Below are positions 17,489 through 26,794 of a stretch of 64,000 nucleotides of DNA, one piece after another. The notes below the pieces were generated by a model, which saw only the letters and a list, made by a program, of their open reading frames with translations, did no database searches and was not told the DNA's origin. This DNA is from Streptosporangium subroseum. GTDB lineage: Bacteria; Actinomycetota; Actinomycetes; Streptosporangiales; Streptosporangiaceae. Positions within the stretch are counted from its first letter, which is position 1. Every line of letters begins with the position of its first letter. The translations under genes were made by a program, and so were the position numbers. The stretch spans positions 372,001 through 436,000 of the forward strand of contig NZ_FZOD01000001.1 of assembly GCF_900188345.1 (NCBI RefSeq), written 5' to 3'.

Positions 17489-17856
17489 CTGCGTGACCCT
17501 AATACCATTCAAAGAATGTTGTCCGGATTTAACGTATTTTCCCGGAACACGAAAAAATTCCCGAAATCCACTAAAAGCACCAAGAAATAATATCGGTCAG
17601 CTTTTCGTGTCATTTCAGGCCCGCCTTTTTCTCGGCGTGCTTGGTGATTCACACGGGGACGGCGAGACGAACGCGAGGTGCCCGCACCGCCGACGGGGTG
17701 CGTCCGCGCCCAAGCGCCCCGGGGCGCCGCCTCGGCTGGACAACCGCATCGGCCGCTGCACGGAGCGGAGCCCCCGCAACGGCCGGTGTGGCGCCCCGGC
17801 CGGCTGGGCAGGACGTGCTTGTGCGGAAAAGCCGGAAGTCGACGGGCTGAGCTCTC
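17489..17856. other. Divergent intergenic region, no gene seen
   Basis: The part next to the acyltransferase (about 17500-17640) is AT-rich and probably holds its promoter. The part before the DUF72 gene is GC-rich without a clear SD or operator. No ORF with plausible initiation was found. Confidence 0.5.
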
Positions 17857-18621
17857 ATGATGCTGGTGGGGACGTCCGGCTGGCAGTACGCCGACTGGCG
17901 CGGGGTGCTGTACCCACCCGGCGTGCCCCAGCGGCTCTGGCTTGAGCGGTACGGCGAGTGTTTCGAGACGGTCGAGAACAACAACACCTTCTACCGGCTG
18001 CCGACGCGCCAGACCTTCGAGAGCTGGAGGGATCGCACCCCGGACACGTTCGTCATGGCGATCAAGGCCAGCCGGTTCCTCACCCACGTCAAACGGCTGA
18101 AGGATCCGCAGGAGCCGGTCGAGCGTCTGATGGCGGCGGCCGACGGCCTGGGGCCCAAGCTCGGGCCGGTCCTCCTGCAACTCCCGCCGACGTTGAAGGC
18201 GGATCCCGAACTGCTCGGCGCGTGCCTGGGGCGTTTCCCCGCCCGGGTTCGGGTCGCCGTGGAGCCGCGGCACCCGTCCTGGTGGAGCGATCCCGTCCGC
18301 GAGACGCTGTCGGCGTACGGCGCGGCCCTGTGCTGGGCCGACCGGCTCGGCCGCCCGCAGACGCCCCTGTGGCGGACCGCCGACTGGGGCTACCTGCGGT
18401 TTCACGAGGGCCGGGCCGATCCCCGGCCCGCATACGGCGACGACGCACTCCGCTCCTGGCTACGCCGTCTGGACGCCGCCTGGGACGACCGCCGCGACGT
18501 CTACGTGTACTTCAACAACGATCCGGGCGGCGCGGCGGTACGGAACGCCGCCCGGTACGCGGAACTCGCATCCGCCGGAGGATGGCCGGTGAGCCGTACG
18601 CCCACCGGGGACCTGGCGTAG
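17857..18621 (+). CDS. DUF72 (YecE-like) protein
   Basis: 254 residues. DUF72 hallmarks are the N-terminal VGTSGWQYADWRGVLYP, the YGECFETVENNNTFYRLP block, AIKASRFLTHVKRL, LLQLPPTLK, AVEPRHPSWW and the C-terminal YVYFNNDPGGAAVRNA. The family has a TIM-barrel-like fold and no established biochemical role. The start at ATG 17857 (or the next codon) has only a weak GAGCT. It is a monocistronic gene convergent with the GH5 gene. Confidence 0.92.
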   Translation: MMLVGTSGWQYADWRGVLYPPGVPQRLWLERYGECFETVENNNTFYRLPTRQTFESWRDRTPDTFVMAIKASRFLTHVKRLKDPQEPVERLMAAADGLGPKLGPVLLQLPPTLKADPELLGACLGRFPARVRVAVEPRHPSWWSDPVRETLSAYGAALCWADRLGRPQTPLWRTADWGYLRFHEGRADPRPAYGDDALRSWLRRLDAAWDDRRDVYVYFNNDPGGAAVRNAARYAELASAGGWPVSRTPTGDLA

Positions 18622-18691
18622 CCGGGAAACATCGATCCGACGGTCAGTGACCTTCCCCTGGTGCCGGTGTCTCCGGCGTGACCGGGCGGTC

Positions 18692-20077
18692 TCAGCCGTT
18701 GCGCAGCTGCTCGACCAGGCTCGTCCGGACATCGCAGTTGCGGAGCGCGAACGAGTCGGCGAGCGCGATCAGCTCGTCGTCGCTCAGCTCGCGGAACAGC
18801 TTGGCGTACTCGTAGGCCAGGGGCTGGGCGACCGCGAGGTTCAGGATGAGCGTGCGGACCCAGTCGAAACGGCCCCACGGGTACGGATCGAAGTCGGGGA
18901 ACTCATTCGCGATCATGTCCTGGAACGGCTTGGTCACCTCGATGATCCCGTTGCCGTCGCTCCCCCAGTTGTCGGCGCCCAGGCGGTTCTTCTTCGCCAC
19001 GAAGTCGCCGAAGCGCTTCAGGTACGGGGAGTCGGGCCGCACCATGGCCACGCCCTGCCGCCCGAGGTCCTTGTACATCCAGCTCGACCAGCTCGCCCCT
19101 TCGCGGCGGTAGATCTCGAGCTGGTCCTCAAGGACCTGCCGGCGCATGGCGTCCTTGCGCTCGTCGCCGGTGTAGATCGGCGCGAACTCTCCCACCCAGA
19201 CCGGGGTCCCGGTCTGGCGGCTGTACTCGGTGCGCTTGAGGTACTTCTCCTCCAGCACCGCCCTGTCGTAGTACTTGCCGTCGGTGACTCCGGGATAGTC
19301 GCCGCCGTTGCCCATGCCCGGGGCGGCGTAGTCGTGGCAGACGTAGACGGTGTTGTCCCACTCCTTGTCGAAGACGTCGAACTCGGTCGAGTACGTGTTG
19401 CCGTCGAGGAACAGGATGTGGCGGTCGTCGATCGCGCGGATGGCGTCGACCAGGCGGGTGTAGAAGGGCCCGACGACCTTGCGCGACTCGTCCGCGGGCT
19501 CGTTGATCGGGTTGTAGCCCGCCACCCAGGGGTTGTCCTTGTAGTGCTCGGCGATGCGCTCCCAGATCGCCACCACGCGGTCCTGGAAGTGGGGGTGGTC
19601 GAAGAACGCCGGCCGGTGCGTCGGGTTGTCGGAGTGCCAGTGGTGGTTCTGCGACCCCGGGAGCGCGTGCAGGTCGATGACCGAGTAGATCCCATGTCGC
19701 GCGCACGCCTCGATGGCCCGGTCGAGGTGGCGGAAGCCGTCCTCCTTAAACTCGAACGGCTTGGAGTCGTCCTCGAAGTGCCGGTAGTTGACGGGGAATC
19801 GCACGCAGTTCATGCCCATGCCGGCCAGCAGTTTCGCGTCGTCCTCGTCGAAGAACGCGGTCAGCAGCCGATCGAAGAACAGCTCGTACTTCTCCTCGCC
19901 CAGGACCTCGCGGACCGTGCCGCGCATCAGCGACTCGTTGCCGGAGTAGCCGGTGATGAAATTCTCCATGTTCAGCCAACCACCCACGGCGACGCCCCGC
20001 AGGCGTACGACGGTGCCCGTCTGGTCGACGAATTCGCGGCCTGCCGTGCGGAGGAAGGCCGTGTTGTTCGACGTCAT
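18692..20077 (-). CDS. GH5-family glycoside hydrolase (cytoplasmic)
   Basis: 461 residues of a GH5-like TIM barrel. It shows GMGMNCVRFPVNYRHFE, the acid/base Glu193 in YNPINEPAD, HDY after the fifth strand, and the nucleophile Glu297 in VWVGEFAP. There is no signal peptide, so it probably acts on oligosaccharides brought in by the ABC transporter encoded just upstream on the same strand. GAGGA 8 nt before the ATG at 20077 sets the start. It is the last gene of the binding protein-permease-permease-hydrolase operon. The exact glycan (xylo-, gluco- or manno-) is not readable. Confidence 0.9.
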   Translation of the reverse strand: MTSNNTAFLRTAGREFVDQTGTVVRLRGVAVGGWLNMENFITGYSGNESLMRGTVREVLGEEKYELFFDRLLTAFFDEDDAKLLAGMGMNCVRFPVNYRHFEDDSKPFEFKEDGFRHLDRAIEACARHGIYSVIDLHALPGSQNHHWHSDNPTHRPAFFDHPHFQDRVVAIWERIAEHYKDNPWVAGYNPINEPADESRKVVGPFYTRLVDAIRAIDDRHILFLDGNTYSTEFDVFDKEWDNTVYVCHDYAAPGMGNGGDYPGVTDGKYYDRAVLEEKYLKRTEYSRQTGTPVWVGEFAPIYTGDERKDAMRRQVLEDQLEIYRREGASWSSWMYKDLGRQGVAMVRPDSPYLKRFGDFVAKKNRLGADNWGSDGNGIIEVTKPFQDMIANEFPDFDPYPWGRFDWVRTLILNLAVAQPLAYEYAKLFRELSDDELIALADSFALRNCDVRTSLVEQLRNG

Positions 20078-20135
20078 GCTCTGTTCCTCAAATCTGGAAG
20101 CGCGGTGGATCATGGGGTGGTCTCGGGGGGAAGGG

Positions 20136-20933
20136 CTATTTCAGCGCGCCGGCCGCCAGGCCCCTCTCGAAGAGGCGCTGCAGGCACAGGTAGGCCACGA
20201 TCTCGGGGATCGCGATGATGACCGCGCTGGCCAGGACCTTGGTCTGGTCGTTGCTGAACTGGCTGACGAAGAACTGCGGCAGCAGCGTGACCGTCTGCTT
20301 CGCCGGGTCCTGGATGAGCACCAGCGGCAGCAGGTAGTCGTTCCAGGAACTGATCAGCGTCAGGACGACGATCGCCGCCGCGATGGGCCGGGTCATCGGC
20401 ACGATGATGTAGCGGAAGGCCGTGAACACGTTGGCGCCGTCGACCCGTGCCGCGTCGAAGAGCGAGTCGGGGACGCCGTCGATGAACTTTCGGGCCAGCA
20501 GGACGGTGAAGGGGATCTGCAGCGCGGCCAGCGGCAACACCACCGCCCAGTACGTGTCGTACACGCCCAGGTTGAGGGTCGTGGCGAACAACGGGGTGAG
20601 CAGCACGACCTCGGGCAGGGTGAGGGCGGCGAGGATCATCCAGAAGTAGACCTCCTTGCCGCGGATGTGCAGCTTGGAGAACCCGAAGGCGGCGAACATG
20701 GTGAGGACGTAGACGATCAGGATCGTCGAGGCGGAGATGATGACACTGTTCCTGAAGAACGTCCCCACGGCGCCGACGGCGAAGACGGCCTGGTAGTTGC
20801 CGAATCCCTCACCCGCGAACGATCCCTGGACCATGACCACCAGCGGGAACAGGTAGGGGATGATCATCAGGGTTACGAGGATCTGAAGCAGCAGCTTGGT
20901 CGACAGCCGACGCGCCTCAAACACTGGATTCAC
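20136..20933 (-). CDS. Sugar ABC transporter permease (MalG/CUT1 type)
   Basis: 265 residues with about six transmembrane helices. The cytoplasmic EAA loop reads DAARVDGANVFTAFRYIIVPMTRP, matching CUT1 MalG-like subunits. The gene overlaps the end of the MalF-like gene. GTG at 20933 (17-nt overlap) is chosen; GTG at 20924 is an alternative with better spacing from AAGGA. It works with the neighbouring permease and lipoprotein. The ATPase is not encoded here and is presumably a shared MsiK-like protein elsewhere. Confidence 0.92.
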   Translation of the reverse strand: MNPVFEARRLSTKLLLQILVTLMIIPYLFPLVVMVQGSFAGEGFGNYQAVFAVGAVGTFFRNSVIISASTILIVYVLTMFAAFGFSKLHIRGKEVYFWMILAALTLPEVVLLTPLFATTLNLGVYDTYWAVVLPLAALQIPFTVLLARKFIDGVPDSLFDAARVDGANVFTAFRYIIVPMTRPIAAAIVVLTLISSWNDYLLPLVLIQDPAKQTVTLLPQFFVSQFSNDQTKVLASAVIIAIPEIVAYLCLQRLFERGLAAGALK

Positions 20934-21867
20934 CGTCCTTACGGTTGGCGCGGGTCGCGACGACGATCGCGCCGAGCAACGCCAGGATGAGCAGGAGGAT
21001 CGACAGGGCCGCCCCGTAGCCGACGTGGGCCGACGGGATGCTGATCCGGTAGATGTAGGTCCCGAGGAACTCGGTGCTGTAGTTCGGTCCGCCAATGGTC
21101 ACCAGATACGGAACGTCGAAGGTTTTCAGCGCACCGATCACGCCCAGCATCGCCAGGGCCACCGTCGTGCTCCGCACGCCGGGCCAGACGATGCTTCTCA
21201 GGACGCGGAGGTTGCTCGCCCCGTCGGTGCGCGCGGCCTCGAGCGTCTCGGGGTCGATCTGTCCCATCGCGGCGTAGTAGAGGACAAACGTGAGGCCGGT
21301 GAACTGCCAGACCGTGATGAACATGATCACCGGCATCGCGGTGGTCGACTGGGCCAGCCAGGGCTGGGACAGGAAACCGAGACCGATGTGGTCCAGGGTC
21401 CAGTTCAGCTGGCCGTCCGCGGCGAACATCTGCCGGAACACCGGTGCCATCGTCGCGGGCGCGAGGACCACCGGCGCGAAGACGAGCACCTTGTAGACGG
21501 CGCCGAGCCGGACCTTCGAGTGCAGCAGCGCCGCGAACACAAATCCGATGGCGGTCTGCACGGTGAACGTCACGACGAAAAAGACCACCGTGTGCCAGAT
21601 GGCCTTCCAGAAGATGGGGTCCTGCAGGATCGCCGTGTAGTTGTCGAGCCCGACCGACGTGGGAGTCGGGCTGGTGCCGTCCCAGTCGAGCGTCGAGATG
21701 TAGCCGGTCTCGACGATGCAGAAATAGATCAGTCCGACGACAAAGACGAACGCCGGCAGGATCCACGGCAGGCCCGAGGGCCTGCCGCCCCTCTTCCGGG
21801 GGTTGCCCGGAAGAGGGGCGGGCGACGGACGGCGCGCCCCGATCTTCGGTGAGGTTGTGGAAGTCAT
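20917..21867 (-). CDS. Sugar ABC transporter permease (MalF/CUT1 type)
   Basis: 316 residues. A short Pro/Arg-rich cytoplasmic N-terminus is followed by about six membrane helices and the EAA loop EAARTDGASNLRVLRSIVWPGV. GGGAG 5 nt before ATG 21867 fixes the start. It is cotranscribed with the substrate-binding lipoprotein 43 bp upstream and overlaps the MalG-like gene. It should import oligosaccharides for the GH5 and GH3 enzymes of this island. Confidence 0.92.
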   Translation of the reverse strand: MTSTTSPKIGARRPSPAPLPGNPRKRGGRPSGLPWILPAFVFVVGLIYFCIVETGYISTLDWDGTSPTPTSVGLDNYTAILQDPIFWKAIWHTVVFFVVTFTVQTAIGFVFAALLHSKVRLGAVYKVLVFAPVVLAPATMAPVFRQMFAADGQLNWTLDHIGLGFLSQPWLAQSTTAMPVIMFITVWQFTGLTFVLYYAAMGQIDPETLEAARTDGASNLRVLRSIVWPGVRSTTVALAMLGVIGALKTFDVPYLVTIGGPNYSTEFLGTYIYRISIPSAHVGYGAALSILLLILALLGAIVVATRANRKDGESSV

Positions 21868-21910
21868 GGATCTCCCTGCGCGGGTGAGATGAGACGGGCC
21901 GTCAGCGGCT

Positions 21911-23287
21911 CTACTTGATCTTCTCGGCGGTGCTCTGCAGAGTCGCGGCGGCCTGCTCGGGCGTGGCCTGTCCCGCCGCCACCGTGGTCGACGCCACACC
22001 GATGGCGGTCTGCAGGTCGGCGCTCACCGTCGCGAGGCGCGGCTCGGCCGACTTGCCCGCGTCGCTGATCAGCTTCTCCAGCGCCGGCTGCTGCGCCGTC
22101 GGGTTGACCAGCTTGATCGAGGCCCAGTCCGGCTGAACGCTCATCAGGGCGGGGATGTCGTTGAGGATGTCGCCGACCGCCTGCTGTCCCGCCTGCGAGG
22201 TTCCGAGCCAGGTCGCGAAGGTGGTGGCGGCGGCGATGGACTTGGACTTCTTGTTCACGGCCAGGCCGAAGTCCGCGTCACCGTAGAGCGACCCGACATT
22301 GCCGGTGCCGGCCACGTCGGGGAACGCGATCGGCAGCTGGGTGAACGGCTTGGGGCTCGCGACGCCGGCGCCGGAGATGGCGGCCGTGCTGCCGTCCACG
22401 GTGGAGTACTGCATGTACCAGGTGCCCATCATGACCATCGCGGCCTTGCCCGACATGAAGTCGTTGTTGGCGTCCGGGTACTGCTGCACGCCCAGCGCCC
22501 CATCCTGCATGATCTTGTCGTCGAACAGCTTCTTCCAGATGCCCAGCGCCTGGACGATCGTCGGGTCGGTCCACGGGACCTTTTTGTCCAGGGCCTGCGC
22601 CCACACGCCCGGCTTGACGTTGTTGCTGATCGCCTGCAGGGTGTCCTCGTTGAACGCCGTCTGGGCGGCGCCCTGCACGAAGCACTTGACGCCGTTGGTC
22701 TTGAAGGCCGCGCAGACGCTCTTCCACTCGTCGTAGTTGGTGGGCGGCTTCAGGCCGTACTTGTCGAACAGGTCCTGGTTGACCCAGACCGATCCGGCGT
22801 AGTTGGAGCCGACCGACAGCGCGGCGAGCTTGCCGTCCTTGGTCAGGCTGTTCACCCCGATCGGGGCCAGCTTCGACTTCCAGTCCGCGCCGAGCGACTT
22901 CTCGACGGCGGGGGTGAGGTCGATGGCGTTCACGCCGTAGATGCCGACCGAACCGTTGGCGGCCCCCGGGGCGACGTCGAAGACGTCGGGGCCGACCGAC
23001 GAGGCCAGGGCGGGGCGGATCGCCGCGTCGTAGCCGTCGATGGTCAGCTTCTTGTAGGTGACCTTGATCTTCGGATAGGCCTTGCTGAACTCCTTGATGT
23101 ACGCCTCGGCGGGGGCCGCGTCAGGCGTCCACCCCCACCAGGTGATATTGCCCGAGTCGGCCGAGCCCTTGTCCGTGGTCTCGGTCGTGCTTCCGCCGGC
23201 GCATCCGGCGAGCGCCAGCGCCGCGGCCGTGAACACGGCTGCGGCTCCGGGGAGACGGCGCTTCCAGATTCGCGAGGATCCCAGCAT
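21911..23287 (-). CDS. Sugar ABC transporter substrate-binding lipoprotein
   Basis: 458 residues. A lipoprotein signal (IWKRRLPGAAAVFTAAALALAGC, lipobox Cys29) is followed by a CUT1 solute-binding fold. Typical blocks are ITWWGWTPDAAPAEAYIKEFSKAYPKIKVTYKKL, the VWVNQDLFDKYGLKPPTNYDEW segment and KAAMVMMGTWYMQ. AAGGAG sits 7 nt from the ATG at 23287. It is the first gene of the importer operon. A predicted promoter with a LacI-type operator lies about 215-270 bp upstream. Confidence 0.94.
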   Translation of the reverse strand: MLGSSRIWKRRLPGAAAVFTAAALALAGCAGGSTTETTDKGSADSGNITWWGWTPDAAPAEAYIKEFSKAYPKIKVTYKKLTIDGYDAAIRPALASSVGPDVFDVAPGAANGSVGIYGVNAIDLTPAVEKSLGADWKSKLAPIGVNSLTKDGKLAALSVGSNYAGSVWVNQDLFDKYGLKPPTNYDEWKSVCAAFKTNGVKCFVQGAAQTAFNEDTLQAISNNVKPGVWAQALDKKVPWTDPTIVQALGIWKKLFDDKIMQDGALGVQQYPDANNDFMSGKAAMVMMGTWYMQYSTVDGSTAAISGAGVASPKPFTQLPIAFPDVAGTGNVGSLYGDADFGLAVNKKSKSIAAATTFATWLGTSQAGQQAVGDILNDIPALMSVQPDWASIKLVNPTAQQPALEKLISDAGKSAEPRLATVSADLQTAIGVASTTVAAGQATPEQAAATLQSTAEKIK

Positions 23288-23892
23288 GATCTCTCCTTGC
23301 ACGTGACGCGCACGCACTGGTCGTGTCGACGCCGCGCGTCCTCCGCTGAACGGGGACGACCGCGACGGCCTGTGCTCACGCATGAGCACGGGGGGTCCAC
23401 TCGCACGTGGCGACGAGGTCGGCACGGGTCGCGGAACGGAATGTGCGTCCTCCTACGTCCGGGATCACCGATCGTCGAAAGCTGCACAGTTGAGAGCAGA
23501 AAGTTTCGGAAAGTCTTCTTGTGAGAGAAGAGCACCAGCCCGGGGATGGTGTCAATAACCTCAGCCGAATTTGTTTCCGTTCAGTTACGTGGGATGTACC
23601 CAGCGACCTCCACCGGAGGCGCATTCCACCCCTGGGGGAAACGGTCACATCGAGATCGTCGGTGTGATATCCGCAGGTCATTGCCGAGCCACTGCGCGGC
23701 GTAGACGGCCCAGGACGCCGCGCGGGGCGGTGCCCGCCGCGTGTCGGCGAGCCAGATTACGGCCCTAATTGCGACAATTCGGTCTTTATATCGCGATCAG
23801 CCTACCTGCTGCGGAGCCCCGCGAGCCGCTACCGGCGGTGCTACCGTTATAGAAACTTTCGACAACACTGGCTCAGCGCGTGAAGAGGTGTC
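23288..23892. other. Long divergent regulatory region between importer operon and LacI gene
   Basis: 605 bp without a convincing gene. It includes the predicted importer promoter and operator (23502-23555) and a half-site-like element near the LacI gene (23849-23866, ATAGAAACTTTCGACAAC). Open frames inside it have no SD or family resemblance. The 215-nt leader between operator and lipoprotein start is long. Confidence 0.5.
23502..23514. promoter_or_regulatory. LacI-type operator of importer/GH5 operon
   Basis: On the minus strand the site reads ACTTTCCGAAACT. It lies 35 nt downstream of a perfect TTGACA (23550-23555 on that strand). It matches the palindrome at 26285-26297 in 11 of 13 positions. 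Confidence 0.55.
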
Positions 23893-24987
23893 GTGGCGAC
23901 CGAGCAGCGGACGAGGACGCAGAAGCGGGTGGCGGGAGCTCCCCGGAGTGCCGACGCCGACCGGGTGACCATCCTGATGGTCGCGCAGGCGGCGGGCGTC
24001 TCCGCCCCGACGGTGAGCAAGGTGCTCAACGGCCGGGAAACCGTCGGCCCCGAGACCCGCCGCCGGGTTCAGGACGCCCTGATCTCGACGGGCTACCAGC
24101 GCCGGACCAGGTCCGAGGCGGGCAAGGTCGGCGTGGTCGACTTCGTGATCACCGAGCTGGACACGGCCTGGGCCTGTGAGCTGCTGAGAGGTGCGGAGCA
24201 GGAGGCCTACCGGCTGGGCACGAGCCTCATCCTGACCGTGACCCACGATCGGAAGGCCCAGCCGCGCGAGTGGCTCAAGACGCTGGCCTCCCGGCCGACC
24301 GACGGCGTGGTCCTCGTGGTCACCAACACCCGGCAGGTGTCCGCGGAGAAACTGCGCCCGATCGACACCCCCTTCGTCGTCATCGACCAGGTCGGCGGAT
24401 ACGACCGCGACGTCCCGACCATCGGCGCCACCAACTGGGCGGGCGGGTTCGCCGCCACGGAACATCTCACCGAGCTGGGCCATCGCCGGATCGGCATGAT
24501 CACGGGGCCCGAGGACGTCCGGTGCAGCCTTGAGCGCCTGGACGGCTACCGCGCCGCTCTCGGGCGTGCGGGGCTGCCGCTCGACGAAAGTCTGGTGCGG
24601 CCGGGCGACTTCTACGCCGAGAGCGGCAGGCGGGCCGCCGCCGAGCTGTTCGACCTGCCCGAACCGCCCACGGCGATCTTCGCCGGCTCCGACCAGCAGG
24701 CGGCGGGCGTGTACGACGTGGCCCGCGCCAGGGGCCTGCGCATCCCCGAGGACCTCAGCGTCGTCGGGTTCGACGACACCGAGGTGTGCGAGTGGTTGTG
24801 GCCTCGGCTGACCACCATCAGGCAGCCGCTCGCGCAGATGGCCGTGCTGGCCATCCGCAACGTGCTCGAGACGACGCACTCCCCCGGTGAGCAGCCTTTA
24901 CGTCTCGAACTGTCGACCAGCCTGGTGGTCAGGAACAGCACCGCGCCGTACCAGACTCCGGCCCGGATCCCGCGCGGCCGCCGCTGA
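23893..24987 (+). CDS. LacI-family transcriptional regulator
   Basis: 364 residues. After a 25-residue basic N-terminal extension comes a LacI HTH (VTILMVAQAAGVSAPTVSKVLNGRETVGPETRRRVQDAL). The periplasmic-binding-type effector domain follows, with PTDGVVLVVTN, RRIGMITGPED, TAIFAGSDQQAAGVYDVARARGLRIPEDLSVVGFDD and the C-terminal LTTIRQPLAQMA block. GTG 23893 follows AAGAGG by 5 nt. Its central place, and the related palindromes before the importer, tautomerase and dehydrogenase operons, make it the likely local regulator of the sugar island. Its inducer would be an imported sugar or a pathway intermediate. Confidence 0.93.
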   Translation: MATEQRTRTQKRVAGAPRSADADRVTILMVAQAAGVSAPTVSKVLNGRETVGPETRRRVQDALISTGYQRRTRSEAGKVGVVDFVITELDTAWACELLRGAEQEAYRLGTSLILTVTHDRKAQPREWLKTLASRPTDGVVLVVTNTRQVSAEKLRPIDTPFVVIDQVGGYDRDVPTIGATNWAGGFAATEHLTELGHRRIGMITGPEDVRCSLERLDGYRAALGRAGLPLDESLVRPGDFYAESGRRAAAELFDLPEPPTAIFAGSDQQAAGVYDVARARGLRIPEDLSVVGFDDTEVCEWLWPRLTTIRQPLAQMAVLAIRNVLETTHSPGEQPLRLELSTSLVVRNSTAPYQTPARIPRGRR

Positions 24988-25005
24988 CACCGCGGCCGCC
25001 GCGGC

Positions 25006-25875
25006 TCATGCCCGCGGGAGGCCGAGCACGTCACGCCACGACTCCCGCGGGCGGTATCCCAGCTCGTCACGGGCCTTGTCACTGCTGAGCAGGCTCTCGT
25101 ACGGCGTGAGCGGACGGCGGACCGGCACCCCGGGGAAGACCTCCGCGGCGAGGTCGGCCGAAGGCCGGTCCATCAGCGTGTCCCCGGCGGCGATCACATA
25201 CGCGGGCGCGCCCGTCACCTCCGCCAGCAGGGCGAGACGGCAGGCCTGCGCGACGTCGCGGACGTCGACGTAGCCCCACAGATTGAACACCCGGGTCAGC
25301 GGGTCGTCCCAGAAACCGGGAATCTTGGGGTAGTCGGCCGCGTCATGGACGTTCGACAGCCGGAGGCCGACGATCGGGATCCCCGACCAGGCGGAGATGT
25401 GCTCGGCCAGCGTCTCCCCGACCACCTTGGACAGGGCGTAGGCCGAGGTCGGGTGCGGGTAGTGCTCCTCGTCCACCGGCAGGTAACGCGGCGGGGTCCG
25501 CGGTCCGAACGGAAAGCCCAGGGTGGTCTCGCTCGACGTCCACACCACCCTGCCGACCCCGAGCTTGGCCGCCGCCAGGAAGACGTTGCTGTTCATGGCG
25601 GTGTTCGCGGTGAACGTGCGGGCGTCGGTGAAGAAGCCGGGCGCGGGGATCGCCGCGAGGTGGACCACGGCGTCGACCGAGGTCAGCGCGTCCACCGTGT
25701 CGCCGAAGTCCGTCAGGTCGGCGCGCAGCAGCGGCGCCCCCAGGTCGGCCAGTTCGCCCCGGTCCCCCGGCGCCCCGGCGACGTCGACGGCGCGTACCTC
25801 GTGCCCGTGCGCGAGCAGGTCCTCGACCACGGCGCGCCCGGTCTTGCCACTCGCGCCCGTAACCGCGATTTTCAC
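25006..25875 (-). CDS. NAD(P)-dependent epimerase/dehydratase (SDR)
   Basis: 289 residues. It has a GxxGxxG motif (AVTGASGKTGRAVVEDL), ADLTDFGDTVDAL, DAVVHLAAIPAPG, and a YALSK (YxxxK) active site after an SSE motif. The C-terminal DVAQACRLAL and RDELGYRPRESWRDVLG are typical of extended SDRs, including sugar epimerases and uronate dehydrogenases. GTG start at 25875. It converges with LacI with 18 bp between, and a TTTA/GAAA-type inverted element at 25943-25956 lies upstream. It is likely an accessory sugar-oxidising or epimerising enzyme; the substrate is unknown. Confidence 0.87.
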   Translation of the reverse strand: MKIAVTGASGKTGRAVVEDLLAHGHEVRAVDVAGAPGDRGELADLGAPLLRADLTDFGDTVDALTSVDAVVHLAAIPAPGFFTDARTFTANTAMNSNVFLAAAKLGVGRVVWTSSETTLGFPFGPRTPPRYLPVDEEHYPHPTSAYALSKVVGETLAEHISAWSGIPIVGLRLSNVHDAADYPKIPGFWDDPLTRVFNLWGYVDVRDVAQACRLALLAEVTGAPAYVIAAGDTLMDRPSADLAAEVFPGVPVRRPLTPYESLLSSDKARDELGYRPRESWRDVLGLPRA

Positions 25876-26228
25876 AGGTCAGTCCCACTCTCAGATGGCG
25901 TCGTCCCGGCTCGAGAGGCCCTCGCAGACCGGACGGTGCGAAAGTTTATAGAAAGTTGTCCACGGCACTCGGCTCCGGCCGGCCTCGGCCGCGGGAGTTC
26001 CCCTCCGGCGTGGTCACGGGCCGCGGCCACGGGCGAACGGCGACGATCCGGTGCACCGATCATGCCGTTCACCAGGCAGAACGCTTCGCCTCTTCGGCGA
26101 CCGAGGGCGTTCCCCCGGCCCCGGACACGCCCGCGCACAGCCGGAGCCGCGGAGCGGGGGTGATCAGCGCCGCAGCCCCCTGACAGGCAAAGATGTCACT
26201 ATGCCGGCCTTTCGTCCATGCCTGACCC

Positions 26229-26258
26229 TTGACGTTCCCCGACGCTCCGTTCTACGTT
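26229..26258 (+). promoter_or_regulatory. Predicted promoter of the tautomerase-GH3 operon
   Basis: TTGACG (26229-26234), an 18-bp spacer and TACGTT (26253-26258), followed by an operator 27 bp downstream. Confidence 0.55.
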
Positions 26259-26284
26259 GTCGCTGCAGACATTAAGTTTCATAG

Positions 26285-26297
26285 ACTTTCCGAAAGT
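26285..26297. promoter_or_regulatory. LacI-type operator, perfect palindrome
   Basis: ACTTTC-C-GAAAGT is a perfect interrupted palindrome in the leader of the tautomerase-GH3 gene group. It is the best example of the element shared with 23502-23514 and 38625-38637. Confidence 0.6.
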
Positions 26298-26373
26298 TTT
26301 CTGTTCCTCTTTTCGCGCACATCCCGCCGTGGTGCCGGACACCGGTCGACGCCCGGCGCTGAAAGGAACACCG

Positions 26374-26739
26374 TTGCCTCTCGTACAGATCGACCTCGAC
26401 CGTTCCCTTGCCGAACGGCTGGGCCCGCAGATCAGTGACGGCGTCCACCAGGCTCTGGTGGACGGCCTGGGGATGGACCCGACCGACAAGTTCCAGATCT
26501 TCCGCACGCACGCGCCCGGAGAGATCGTCTTCGATCCGGGCTACAACGGCGTGGACCGGCGGCAGCTGGTCAGCATCCAGATCCTGATGGTGCACATGTA
26601 CGACGTGACCACCAAGTACGCGATGTTCGACCAGATCGCCAAACGGCTGGAGGAGATCGGCGTCCGGCCGGAGGACCTGCTGATCAGCGTCGTGGAGAAC
26701 GGCTTCGAGGACTGGTACGCCGGCAAGTCACGCAGCTGA
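26374..26739 (+). CDS. Tautomerase-family protein
   Basis: 121 residues beginning with the catalytic Pro after the initiator (MPLVQIDLDRSLAERLGPQISDGVHQALVDGLGM). The segment HAPGEIVFDPGYNGVDRRQLVSIQILM and KYAMFDQIAKRLEEIGVRPEDLLISVVENGFEDWYAG match the Tautomerase_2-type double-length subunits. A TTG start at 26374, 6 nt after GAAAGGA, exposes Pro1; longer frames bury it. In this operon it may isomerise a keto-sugar acid intermediate (inference). Confidence 0.85.
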   Translation: MPLVQIDLDRSLAERLGPQISDGVHQALVDGLGMDPTDKFQIFRTHAPGEIVFDPGYNGVDRRQLVSIQILMVHMYDVTTKYAMFDQIAKRLEEIGVRPEDLLISVVENGFEDWYAGKSRS

Positions 26740-26794
26740 TCGCATCCCGCCCACCCCACGAAACCACGATCCATCCAAGATCCGGAGTCCTGCA

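Larger units (their letters stand above)
25876..26373. other. Divergent intergenic region with promoter and operators
   Basis: 498 bp between the SDR gene and the tautomerase-like gene. It holds a weak operator-like element (25943-25956), a good promoter (26229-26258) and a perfect 13-bp palindrome (26285-26297). No gene is supported. Confidence 0.5.

Noticed and set aside
18647..20218. 523-codon plus frame opposite the GH5 gene
   Set aside because: Antisense shadow; the GH5 catalytic motifs are on the minus strand.
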